Origin: Cryptomeria japonica
Taxonomy: Eukaryota > Streptophyta > Pinopsida > Cupressales > Cupressaceae
Direction: 5' to 3'
Assembly (NCBI RefSeq): GCF_030272615.1
Contig: NC_081406.1
Span: forward strand, 397,442,439-397,506,438
DNA: 64,000 nt
This document shows positions 1 through 10,912 of the stretch, one piece after another; position 1 is the first letter of the stretch; the number at the start of each line of letters is the position of its first letter. Position numbers and translations under genes: made by a program. A model generated the notes under the pieces. The model had not been told where the DNA came from. It saw only the letters and a list, made by a program, of their open reading frames with translations, and searched no databases.

Positions 1-6
1 GTCACC

Positions 7-354
7 TTGAAGGAGTCTATCAGAGGAATACAAGAAGAAATCCTCAATGCCATGGAAGCTTTATTTTCAAGGAAACTCAACAATGGAGGAATAACGGTGA
101 ACTCCTTGAAATCCCAGTTGCATGATTTCTTCTTCGTCGGTTCGTTTCCTAAGGAACACTTTGCAAATGTTTCTTCATTCTCTGATATGATGAAGAAAAC
201 AAAGGAAGCCATGGCAGATTGGGAAAGTTTCTTCTCCAGGAGCGAAGAGGAGATTGCCTTGATGGAATTCAACATCGAGAATGTGCCAAGTGTCTCCATC
301 GGAAAACTAGAGGCCGTCGTCGGTAGGTTCATTGCATACGCCATTAATGAATGA
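7..354 (+). CDS. C-terminal part of an unrecognised helical ORF, probably from a retroelement
   Basis: A 115-codon open frame runs in from the window edge and ends at a stop just before LTR-like sequence. It is rich in charged residues and Phe, predicted helical, with no motif I recognise; its second half contains WESFFSRSEEEIALMEF. The first Met may not be the true start because the frame could continue upstream. An ORF lying directly before a promoter-bearing LTR-like block fits the last ORF of a plus-strand LTR element whose body is outside the window. That is an inference from position, not homology. It could also be a chance frame. Confidence 0.35.
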   Translation: MKESIRGIQEEILNAMEALFSRKLNNGGITVNSLKSQLHDFFFVGSFPKEHFANVSSFSDMMKKTKEAMADWESFFSRSEEEIALMEFNIENVPSVSIGKLEAVVGRFIAYAINE

Positions 355-356
355 GA

Positions 357-1570
357 TAATGGTCGTCCATTTTTGGACGAAAGTCTTTTGACTGAATAGT
401 GATGGCGTATTTATGGCTGAAGGAACATTGACTAGGCATGGGACCGGTCAACGCATGCCACCACAGGATAGAGAATCTTCTTGCATGTCGTCCTCTCATT
501 ATGGTTTTATGACGGATTCTTCTTGCATGTCGCCGTCGCTTGGAGAGTGATAGGCATTTATGACGAAGTCAGTTATATTCTAGGCATGATCATCATCATG
601 GGGTGCACTTAATGTGCTAATGGGTGCTATTTTAGGCTCTTTGAAATTTATTGTAAATAGGCATAATGGGTAATTTAATGCAGATTCCCACCTTGTTGCA
701 CCTTGAGTGGGGAATCTTTAGGGCAAACCCTAATTAGGGTTTTGCATGTAATCATGGCTTGAGGCCTATATAAGGGGGTGACCTCCTCATTTGTAATCAG
801 GAGAGACTATCGTCAGAGATTGTTGCTAAGAGTTTTTGAAGAAAACACTTAATACATTGTTCAATTGTTGGTGTGTTCTTGTGTTGTTTTGGAGCTCGCA
901 TGGTCTCATTCTCTTCATAGATTAGATTTGCTTTCATGCTGTTAGATGAACTGGATTTGATAGGATTGCTTGTTGCAAAATTCGTGCTCATACTTTTGGT
1001 ATGCAGCTGATTGTTGCATACCGTGTAAAGTTAGCCTAAGCCTCCATTTTATGTGTTAGTTTAACTTCGATTATCAGGAGAAATTGTTCGATTTGATGGT
1101 TTCTCTTGATGATTTGAAATTCCTTAAACACACCCCTTGAAGATTGCATCACCTTCGTGTAGTTGTGCGTCGTTGGCAAAGTGAAGCATGGTTGGATTTT
1201 GTGCAAGTTATCCAGTCTCTTTGTTCATAGTGTTAGATTACTTTTAGTTTAGTCTTTCTCTGCCCTATTCCTATTTACTTTCTGCACATCTCAAAGTCCA
1301 AAGATCCAAAACAAGAGCTTTTATTGCAAAATCATCTGTACAAAAGATTCTTGAGCTTGTATAAGTTTCTTCAACATACGTAAGGCCCCTTGGGTTATCA
1401 GCAAACCCATCGAACAACTGAGTCACATCCATGCACTTAAGGAACCTTGGGATTTAGTCGTTTTGAACTTTAAGTAATCCTAGCATACAGACTAATCTTG
1501 ATCAAGAGAGGATAAGGTGACCATTGGTGACTTTATTCTGTGTTAGACGCGGTCATTAAAAACACGTCAA
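357..1570 (+). repeat. Probable 3' LTR (boundaries approximate)
   Basis: The block has the composition of a plant LTR: an AT-poor upstream half, a TATA box with a short GC-rich leader, then a T-rich U5-like stretch. It ends near a CA dinucleotide in acacgtcaaca. No partner LTR is in the window, so neither the ends nor a target duplication can be confirmed. An inverted pair (cgtcc...ggacg) lies at 371-387, near the proposed start. Confidence 0.4.
767..774 (+). promoter_or_regulatory. TATA box of the LTR-like block
   Basis: The motif tatataag is followed within 35 bases by tcatttgtaatcaggagaga, the usual layout of a plant LTR U3/R boundary. Telo-box-like sequence (aaccctaattagggttt) lies 30 bases upstream. 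Confidence 0.45.
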
Positions 1571-2420
1571 CAAGACCCACAAGAACAGAAGAAAATGGGA
1601 AGGAAAGACCTAATTGTTGCTGCAAAAGATACCACCAAACTGTACTATTCCTGAAAATGTGTTACAAAATCATTCATTTTCTGCAAAGAGAACTCTAAAA
1701 ATTACAGTCTGCCAAAAATAATGAACAAGTAAGAACCCTTACAATGAAGAAGGAAGGTAGTATATATGCTTTCCAAAAAGCAAATAATGAATAATAAATT
1801 CCACCTCCTCTTGGGTGAGCATAAACAAAAACCCCCCTTAAAAAGACCTGAAAACGAGTCTGAAAGGGAGAAACCTGGGCCAAAAGTCAAGCCAACCCAT
1901 GTTGCAACCATAAAAGCTCTTAAAAGCACCATAAATGGCCCCAAAATATCTCCTGACAGGCCTGCAAGCCTTCATAAATGCAAAAAAAATCTCCCCTTTG
2001 ACTTTAATGAAAATACACTCCATAAAGTGATTTTTTTTTTTGAATTTTAATATTTAATTGAATATTTGTTTTATTTTATATTTATGTTTAAAGGTAAAAA
2101 AAATGGTAATAAATGAAATAAAAATAATTTAATAAAGTGACTTGTATCACTTTAAAAAAAAGCTTTACTATTTCATTTATTATTATTATTATTTTTTTTT
2201 AAAACATGAACATGAAATAAAATAAGTATTATATTAAATATTAAATTTTAAAAAAAATACTTTAATTAATATATTATTTTACCTATTGCACTAAAGTCAT
2301 AATGAAGTAAAAAATTTATTAAGTGATCATAAATATCGCTTAATAAATATTACATTGAAACCTTTTATTAAGTGATATAGAAAATGCCTTAAGGCAAAAA
2401 TGCAACAACCTTAGGCTTTT
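1571..2420. other. AT-rich intergenic DNA without a recognisable gene
   Basis: Overlapping short ORFs occur on both strands here but none has coding character. From about 2030 to 2390 the sequence is almost pure A/T with recurring aagtga/tcactt words, including the inverted pair aaagtga-cttgta-tcacttt at 2134-2153. Nothing else is supported. Confidence 0.5.
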
Positions 2421-4848
2421 ACGTGGCATTAAAAAGGAATAAAAATAAACCAAAGGCAAAAATGCCCAAAGTCCACGAAGAGGATAAAGGAAAAAGAAAA
2501 AACCCTAAAGTATCATTTCCTCTCATTCGATATTCTTCCTCTATTTTGCTGTGGCATGAACCTAGGGTTTGTGGAAAAAGAAAGACATTTTGGTTTATTG
2601 ATGGCTGCCATGTTTGATTCACAGCAAGTTCGAGCTGCTGGAAATGATTTTTTTCGAGCTAGGAACTGAAACTTACGAACTTCTTTGCATTCCTTTGGCA
2701 TTCGATTGCATTCCTTTGGCATTCGATACTTCATCCTCTGCTGTGGCGCGATTTTTTGGAAGATGGACGCCATGGGGTTGTCGTGGCCTGATTTCTGCAT
2801 ACTCGTTACCGAAAATAATAAGTTGGGCATGATTTTGTTGTATTTTTGGACGATTTTCTGAGTGCTGGGCGGATTTCTGGGGATATTTCACATATTTTAC
2901 CTCTAAATTCGGCTGCTTCAAAATGACTGCTGGAAACTTGTTGCTTAAGGCTATAATTGTATTTTCATGGATGCATCCTTGTCGTTGTATATCTCCTGCA
3001 AGTCATGGGTTTTATTTTTCTGCACATCCTTGTCTGATAGTATAAACTGGGCATTTTACTTGGAAAATGACTGTTGTTGGTTTCTTTTACTACTGAGAAA
3101 ATTACTTGGAAAGGAGCTGCATGCTTATTTAAATATACTGCATTAGCAAGGCTTCCCTGATATCATAGGGATATTATTGAACCTTTTCATACTGATTCAT
3201 GGTTGTCATTAGTAATCTCTTTCTGGACTGCTGTTGTTACTTGACTGTTTTAACAGTCCCATATGATTGTAGTTAATCATTTCCTCTTTGACTGCACTCT
3301 GTTTTGAATTTGCTCTTACATCACTGTGACTGAGTGATTACTGAACTATCTCTCATGCATTTATGTGCAAAACGAACTCTATCCTGATTTGAAATGAAAG
3401 AGAAGATGTAATTCAAAAGATTTCACCTAGGGCTTTTATCGAAAATTTGCATCTTACTTTTCAATATGATTGTCTGTATATATTGCTTTCTTTCTTATTT
3501 CATAGCATTGGCTGCTGTCCATAATCTATTCATTGTGCATTTGGCCTTTCAGACTGTCAGTTTTGTGGTGACCGTCATCTTTGTATCTATGGCTTATATT
3601 TCCTTTAGCTATTAGGCTCTATGGCTGCACCTCCATTGTATAAATGTACTCACTGTTATGTCCCTTCTCCATGCTTCATAAAAGACCCTCTTTGTGATCT
3701 TAGATTCAAATTTTACCAATTCTCTGCGTATCTTTAGGCATGCTTGTCACTATTATGAGGCGTACTCATGTAAATCATCATTGTGCCTTGAAGGTGCTCT
3801 TTAGCTGGTCTGTGAGTAACATGATATACCTTGATTCTTTTTAATCTTGGCCACCATAAATGCCATGATCTGATTGCTACCTATGTAATAATATGTGTTG
3901 CACATGCAGTCTTTGAAAATAATTGTCTTTGTTTGTTGTGAATGCCTAGTTTTATTTGCATCTGTCCATTTGGTCTTAACTGCACAAATAATTTACTTGA
4001 TTGCCTTTACCCTTGGTCTATAAAGTTGAGTGAAGGGCTGCAATCTCTTAGCTCTTATGTTTGATATCCTTGAAGTGTTGCAACCTGATTATCGTTTTCA
4101 AAAAAAATAAAAAAATAATGCCCTAGGACTGCACTCCATATGCTACCTGGACCAGGACTCCACCTCATGACTCTTGCTAGTGCATGACTGTCTCAACTTA
4201 ATTGGACTGTTACACTCATTTTGGTGCCTTATTTTAATACTTGAACTCCTTTGTTTCTGTTGCTTTTAACTTCATTCATGCCTAGGGCTGCTATATACGA
4301 GAGTGACAGAGTATTTACAATAAGTTCAGAGCTTAATGCAAAAACAACATCCTCAGGGCTTAGATCTTTGAGGCATCCTTTTTGTTTTAATGTTTGAAGA
4401 GTTCGTCTTATATAGGAGTTATTACCATCATAAAACTCCCCTTACTGCTGTCAACTACCATAATGCTTCTAGCCCTTTTTTTTTAAATACAAAACTCACT
4501 TTCTGAGATATGACTGCGTGCCTTTGTTGAATTTATATGAGCTGGGCTCAACCCTTGTGGGAGCCTCATTTACCCCCACTCATTTGTGAAGTTTATGACC
4601 AGCAAGCTATCTTTTTCCTAATCTTGTACATGAAGCAAACATTTTAGAAATAATATGCATATGTATGATGATTTTCTTTCGATCTGATATTTGCTCTTCC
4701 CCGAGATCTTTCGTGATGTTGACTATACGCACCTGATGCATGTAGGGACTATATATACATGCATGCATTAGTATACATGTAAGGAATGTAATCAGCCATT
4801 GCTTAGAACAAAATGTTCTAACCCATTGCATATTTAACTCTTTTGCAG
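2421..4848 (+). other. Possible 5' part and intron of an unrecognised plus-strand gene
   Basis: The stretch opens with telo-box-like aaaccctaaa at about 2500 and cctagggtttg at about 2562, both common in promoters and leaders of plant housekeeping genes. A short Met-initiated frame of 22 codons starts at 2601, and an exact repeat of a 21-base T-rich word lies at 2685-2726. The remainder is T-rich and intron-like, with no long ORF. It leads to a good splice acceptor at 4848. I could not connect an upstream exon to it, so this may equally be a non-coding transcript or plain intergenic DNA. Confidence 0.25.
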
Positions 4849-5090
4849 ATACCAGAAGGAAGGCAGATGCAGACAAGGACAAAGCAGCAAGACGAAGGCA
4901 ACATCAAGGATAGTCCAACCATTCCAGTCATTCAGGCAATGATTGGTTCCATTCTCAACATGCTCTCTTTATTTTTGTACTCATGTATACATGTCTATGT
5001 ATTTCCATCCTGCACCTGATGTATGTAGCTAGTCTCACGACTCTTTGTGTGAGACGCATGTTTGAATATCAATAAAAATACTTCTCTTTT
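4849..5090 (+). other. Candidate last exon and 3' UTR of an unrecognised gene
   Basis: A pyrimidine tract with acceptor cttttgcag precedes a short frame starting in phase 2. It encodes about 20 mostly basic and Ala residues (TRRKADADKDKAARRRQHQG) and stops at 4911-4913. About 160 bases on, aataaa lies at 5071-5076, a reasonable plant poly(A) signal. The coding part is too short to name a family. Polarity is convergent with the GLR gene, whose 3' end lies beyond element G; before G inserted, the two 3' ends would have been only about 0.7 kb apart. Confidence 0.3.
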
Positions 5091-5180
5091 TTGATGAGAT
5101 GTCTCTCTCTTTTGCTGTTACAAACTAGAAGTATTAAAAATAAAATCTTTAGTTCATTCTTTCTGAGTGCAGTTGAAATG

Positions 5181-5958
5181 TGTATATGGTGAAAATGGAT
5201 AACAACAATGTTGAAAAACTAAATGAATTCAACCACAAAACCCTAGCCTAACAACAACAAAGATCCACCATAACATATGAAGATTACCTAAGACAATGCA
5301 AATCAAATGAAATCACAAAGATTATACCATCACATGTCCAATAGGGTTTGGATCTCCATTCTTTCTATCTCCATTGATCTTGCTTGAAATATTTGCTCTC
5401 AGATTTTATGTGCACAAGAGCTCAACAAAGAACGGAATGTGGTTGCAAGTAGGATCGCATATGAAAGTGCAAAGCATAATGTAGTCAATTGATCAAGTAG
5501 TCGAGAGGGGGTTTGATAATGAAGAAAGCATCTCCTTATATAGAAGACACTTTATGAAATGGAGGGATAAGATTGAGAGGTGTAAAAGAGGTCGGCTATG
5601 ATTAGAGGGTAGGTAAAGAAAATAATAAAATAATGAAAGGGTAGGTAGTGTATGAATTAAGAGATTAATGACATGTGTCATGGGTAGAAAAGGTTAATGA
5701 ATTAATTAAATAAATCAGGATTCATTTAATTAATAGAAGAAGTTGGATCAATTAAATAAATAAGATATTTATTTAATTTAGGAAAAGGATAATTTAAATA
5801 AATAAATGTATTTATTTAAATGAAAAATAAGGCTAGAAGAGGATAAATGAATTAATTAAATAAATAAAGATTTATTTAATTAATAGAAGAATTAGGCTAA
5901 AGTAATTAAATAATTAAAATATTTATTTAATTAGACTAGACAATTTTAGGTGTCTACA
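5181..5958 (-). repeat. 3' LTR of element G
   Basis: This copy aligns along its whole length with 17546-18306. The small length difference includes an ~18-bp deletion near the U3 end of the right copy. On the minus strand it begins TGTAGACACC and ends in ATATACA. A TATA box (TATATAAG on the minus strand) lies at 5535-5542. The AT-rich half near 5700-5940 repeats attaattaaataaat words. Confidence 0.9.
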
Positions 5959-5973
5959 TTTTGCCCCTCTTTG
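5959..5973 (-). other. Polypurine tract of element G
   Basis: Read on the minus strand the sequence is AAAGAGGGGCAAAA immediately before the 3' LTR start TGTAGACA, the expected plus-strand primer for an LTR element of this polarity. Confidence 0.85.
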
Positions 5974-6210
5974 AGACAATGTGGCATGTCGCGTTGTTTC
6001 AAAGAAGATAATATGAACTGATACAAAGTTGCCCCAAGATGGGAATGATATGCCCCCTCGAGAGATTGGATGAAAATGTCTGAAAAGATCACAGACAATC
6101 TCTCGATAAGACAGAAAGGCTAGAAAGGACTAACTGGATAGAATGACAGAGTCACGGGATAATGAAGACTGACTCGAGAAATGAGAGCTAGGGCTAGGGC
6201 TAGGGCAGTT

Positions 6211-6218
6211 TATAAATA
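6211..6218 (+). promoter_or_regulatory. TATA box of the antisense PMD gene
   Basis: The motif tataaata lies 90 bases before the proposed ATG at 6308, with three tandem ctaggg words just upstream (about 6189-6207). Spacing suits a leader of roughly 60 bases. Confidence 0.55.
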
Positions 6219-6484
6219 GACCACGAGGGGAAAACATCCTCATTGTCATCCACACATCCACGAGATCAGAGTGCAGATAGAGAATAGAGCAGCAACAGTC
6301 AGCAGCGATGGCATTAGTGCATAGATTCGACCGCGTTCGCCGATTTCAGAGGTCAGCAGATGCAGGAGAGTCGGTAAGTACCACAAAACCTCCTTGTACT
6401 TTGTTGCAATAAATGTTGTCATTAATGCATGCTAGGTAGTGCAATAAATGCGCTTTTAGGAAAATGTCAAAAATGTCAAAAACG

Positions 6485-6770
6485 TGTAGGTGCATCTGTG
6501 CTGGTGCCAGGCGCGTCTATGTTGGCTAGGCGCATCTGTGTTTGTGCCAGGAGCGTCTGTGCCGGAAAAGACATCTGTGTAGGATGTGATCGTGTCTACG
6601 CTGTGTAGGCGCGTTTGTGCTAAGCAGGCACATTTGTGCAAGACAGATGCGTATGTGCAAAGTATAGGCACGTCTGTGTATTTCAGGCGCGTCTGTGTAG
6701 AACAGGCGCGTTTATGCAGTCTCTAAGCGCGTTTATGTCATGAAAGCGCGCTTGTGTCAAAAAATGTGAA
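6485..6770 (+). repeat. Cluster of gcgcgtctgtg motifs in the PMD intron
   Basis: About a dozen variants of ggcgcgtctgtg occur 17-30 bases apart, within a stretch GC-richer than its surroundings. The reverse complement, cacagacgcg, forms two further clusters near the other end of the same element (15751-15920 and 17125-17425). Confidence 0.75.
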
Positions 6771-6790
6771 TTTGTGTCTTCTAGGCCAAA

Positions 6791-7268
6791 TCGGCAGTTC
6801 TGTGATGAACATACGCTGTCGATTGGATAAGTTGCTGAGAGGATTCACTCAAGCAGGTCCTCTAGGGAAGACTAGGATAGCAAATAGGGCTAGGATTGAC
6901 AATTCTGTGATAGAACATACATTGCCAATTAGGAAACTACTCAAGAGGATTCACTCAAGCAAAGGCTCTAGGATAGGATAGATCAAGGCACTTTGTGATG
7001 AACAGTGAGTACCAAGACATAGTACTTTGTGATGAACAGGGAGTACCAATAGGAGCAACACTTTGTGATGAAGAGGGAGTGCAAGACACGTAGTACTTTG
7101 TGATGAACAGTGAGTACCACTAGGATAAATAGCAACACTTTGTGATGAACAGTGAGTGTCACTAGGATAGATAGCAACACTTTGTGATGAACAGTGAGTG
7201 TCACTTGGATAGAGTACCATATGCACTTAGATACAAAGTAGCATTTTGTGATGAACAGTGAATGCCAC
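6791..7268 (+). repeat. Tandem repeats in the PMD intron
   Basis: Two imperfect ~113-base units at 6791-6975 share ttctgtgat...gaacat and gaggattcactcaagca. They are followed by eight copies of a core close to cactttgtgatgaacagtga between 6988 and 7265, spaced about 30-55 bases apart with caataggat-like linkers. The repeat ends 30 bases before the exon 2 acceptor. Confidence 0.85.
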
Positions 7269-9271
7269 TATGTCTGACATGATTGATTTGCTTGACTGCA
7301 GGAGTATTTGCCTATGCTGGAGTCACGAGAGAGATTCCTATTGACTCAGAGGTTGCGGCCAGAGTTGACATTCAAGGACAGAGCTACCATTGAGGGCATG
7401 GGTTTGCGATACATTATGTATGTGCTTGAGTTTCAGGCGAACATGGACTTGTTGACTGTGTTAGCTGAGAGATGACACTCAGAGACGCGCACTTTCTATT
7501 TGTCGATGGGTGAGATGACAGTCACCTTGGAGGATGTGTACAGGATACTGCGGATACCAATCGATGGGGAGCTGATTCCTTATGATTGAGAGGGAGATAG
7601 GGAGGCCCTGAGATGAGTGTTTCAGGATCTCGGACTAGAGATGAGGGCTGGACACGTGGCATGGGACACGATGACAGCGACAGGACTAGCACTATCAGTA
7701 GTGCTAGGGGGAGTGATCAGTGAGTTCCTGTGTCCAGACAAGGCGACACAAGGGTTGGTTGTGGGCTGGGGGAGCACCTTGGAGACAATGGTTACACAGC
7801 ACACCAAAGATGCCTGGGGACCGTGTGTGCTGGCACACTTGTACTATGAGCTACATCAGTTTGTGTATCATGGATCCGTAGGATTGGGCTGCGGAGTTAC
7901 ATTGCTGCAGGTATGGGCCTATGAGCATTTGTCGGTTACCCGACTGATACATTTCAGGGGCAGGGGTCATGGACGCAGTTTTGTTCATCTGTATGACATG
8001 ATTACATCACAACCACGGATTGGTCGGTTGGAGCATTGGCATCGAGTCTTAGATGAGATCGACACTGTGATATGGAGGTCGTACCTTAGGTGCGAGCAGT
8101 AGGAGGAGGACGTAGTGGATCTCCCATATACCTTCCGGAGCAGATATCTGCTTGGGTGGACGCCCTATGTTTTGGAGAGACAGCTGATGACAGGGTATGC
8201 AGGCAGTTTGGCCATATTCAGCGGATGCCACGGGGTTCCGGGATGTATGCTCGGACAGTCAGGGATCAGGTACACTTTGGGCCACTGTTGTCATATGATC
8301 AGACCATGACATAGCTAGCAGAGATGGTGCCGATGCCATGGGATATGTGGTCAGATATTGAGGATGCAGGCATGGATGCATAGTACACGGCGTATTGGGC
8401 TGAGCATCCCTTTCCATGACTAACAGACCCAGGGGAGCTTCTAGATGGAGATGGTGGTGGGGATGAGGATGATGATGGAGATGGTGGGGGGAGAGGCCGA
8501 CGGAGGAGGTAGGGTGCTATTGGAGAGAGGAGGGTGGTTCCACAGAGAGAGGGTGGGGAGAAGAGACAGGCTCAGGTGGTGAGGCGTCAGGGTGGATTGC
8601 CACTATAGGTGCTAGCAGCACAAGGTCCTAGACAGGTGCAGGGACAAAGGCAGAGGCAGGTACAGGTACATGCATAGGCACCAGTACAGGGGGAGCCACA
8701 GGTAGAGGCACAGGGGGCCGAGGAGGAGGAGGATGAGCTACTTGAGCCGAGGGAGATCTGCTAGGGACAGGTAGATGAGATTCAAGACCTGGAGAGGGAG
8801 ACAGCTAGGCTCAGGAGGCAACTGAGGGAGATAGAGCATGAGTGGGATCAGGCTATCCAGCGCTATACTGAGGCTGAGACAGTGCTAAGGGCTGGGAGGC
8901 AGGAGACAGAGGATACAGGGGCTGGATATGCCTATGTTCTACGGGCAGGGGAGGAGATAGGTTACTGGCAAGACCTATATTACGGGGCAGTGCCACCAGA
9001 GCAGCGGGCGAGGAGCTTCCGCAGACCATCGCGGATAGCGACAGCTACGGGAGGGAGCCAAAGGAGACAGGTGTCCAGCGGTGGGGTTATGGGTCCTCCA
9101 CCACCATCAGATAGAGGGGACACGAGAGATGATCCTGGGGCGGGTCCTTCTAGGGCTCAGACTCCGTCGAGACCAGCGACTCTGAGGGAGGGAGTTTATC
9201 ATAGCCGTAGAGGGCTCCCTATGTATCAATATTGTACCATTTTGTATGATGATGTAGACACCTTCGGGTGA

Positions 9272-10912
9272 TTGTAGCCATATGATTTTGACATCATTGT
9301 ATCATGATACTTTATATATATATATATATGAGATGATTCATCTTTGCGGCAGCCATATGCATGTGTACCTATGTGATGAGATGTTTCATGATGTATGTTT
9401 CTATATGATGCTTATGTTATGGATGCAAATATGTATATGATGCAATGCAATATTTTTGTTCTTTTATGTTTTGTTTTTTTTTGTTATGCCAATGCAAATG
9501 TGAATGTATGAAATGCAGATGAATATGATAATGCAAATGATTATTTACATGATGAGAATGTAAAATGTGCTAACATGTGTTGTGTGCAGGATGTGATGCA
9601 ATTGTGATATCTATATGTATGTATGAAATGCTAACATGTGATAATGCAGGTGAAACTACATGAAATGCAAATATTTTTGGCGTGTCATTATACTCAGTCA
9701 TGTGATAGCAGGCTACGCAGACTCGAGAAGGACAATGGAGGTCAATCAAGAACGGGGAATGGAAGACAGAAGATATGAAAGTGAAAGAACTTCTTGTGCG
9801 TTATCATCATTGAGCTTTATTATGGCAAGTAGGTTATGACAATCGAGACATATGTTCGACCCAGAAAGTCATTGTACCCGTTTGTATGGAGATAAGACAG
9901 TCACAAACAAGGAATGCCCCAGTTCACACTAGACTCCCAGTGTCCTCATATCCTTGGACAAGTCATAGCATTACTAAAAGACAATCCACAGACAGCAAAC
10001 AGAAATAGGTGACGATACCCCATCCTCACTTTTCTAGTCAAAGATATCCTGGAGATAGAATCTCTAGTCAAAGACATCCTGGAAAAGCTAAAAGACATGT
10101 CACCAAAAGATAAAAATCAAAAGAAAACCAAGACTCGACACCAACATCCACTGTAGTCCTCAAGTTTAGTGTCTCTTGTCACTTGTATAAGTCTATTTGA
10201 TTGTGGTCACAATGTTTACTTTCACAAAAAGGATAAATAGCATTGAACCATATGTTGTTTGAGTCTGTTGAAAGATTTGATTTGTTGAAGCCCATTGTTG
10301 TTGTTGTGTCTCATCTGAAATTGACCGAATCCATGAAACCGATACTTTATTGCGGAGAAGACTGAACTTTATTGCGGCTTTGTGATGCAAATGCTGCTTT
10401 ATTGCAGATTGTGCGCGAATAGACTGAAGGAAACTAGAAGAAACTGTACTCCTCGAAACATGTGATGCTCTCAGTTCCACACCCATCACTAGATGTAGGA
10501 TTTGCCTTAGCCACATATAGGAGCTGATTTATTATGGATGGAAAGGGGTGAAAAGGAATGTTTATTATGAATGGCGAACCAATCTTAGGTAGATCAATAA
10601 CAAGTCATGATGGGAATGTGTAAGTTTATTATGGATGGATAGGATGTGAGTGTGTGCAAAGTGAAAGGATGCAAGTGAATCCTGAAGGAGGGAGGAGCAA
10701 TGTCTCTACGCATGGCGCTGGTGACCCAGTTTTCACCATGGTACTTGCCTAGGGCGCCACCGAAGTGGTTTTCACCATTGGACGAAATGTTTTTCTTTAC
10801 CTTTTTTATTTTTTTATTGTCACGAAGCACCTGTTTGCCAGGTTTTCACCAATTAATGATTTTTATGTTTTTATGATTTTTTTGTATTTTTGAATTAGGA
10901 TACTCTAAAGAG
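9272..10912. other. Non-coding 3' region of element G
   Basis: Between the PMD stop and the integrase tail there is no convincing ORF. From 9290 to 9700 the sequence is low in C with many atgcaaatg/tatgatg words and a short (at)n run at 9314-9328. From 10590 to 10912 it reads as the downstream flank of pol on the minus strand. Confidence 0.6.

Larger units (their letters stand above)
6308..9271 (+). pseudogene. Decayed plant mobile domain (PMD, MAIN/MAIL-like) gene inside element G
   Basis: Exon 1 (6308-6373, 22 codons) ends at a gtaagt donor. Exon 2 starts at 7302 after cttgactgcag and keeps the frame. Exon 2 opens with the PMD start region, including MGEMTVTLEDVYRILRIPID, the signature of this family. 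It continues through a conserved Trp/His-rich core to VCRQFGHIQRMPRG. The C-terminal third is Gln/Glu/Arg-rich, probably coiled coil (LERETARLRRQLREIEHEW), with a Pro/Ser/Arg-rich end. In-frame stops lie at about 7473, 7587, 7614 and 8100, with a frameshift near 8190 and several later stops, so it is not functional. It lies antisense to the host element. PMD proteins act in silencing and development, and PMDs also occur in Ty3/gypsy and Mutator-type elements. Confidence 0.85.

Noticed and set aside
6187-6206. Telomere-like ctaggg repeats
   Set aside because: Only three units and not the plant telomere unit TTTAGGG; too short for an interstitial telomere.
6983-7226. Minus-strand repeat-protein ORFs (VHHKVLL...)
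   Set aside because: They are translations of the tandem repeat in the PMD intron, in two frames at once; no sign of a real protein.
6988-7265. Possible CRISPR-like array (regular repeats with spacers)
   Set aside because: Plant nuclear context; linkers are themselves similar to one another and repeats are imperfect, so it is an ordinary tandem repeat.
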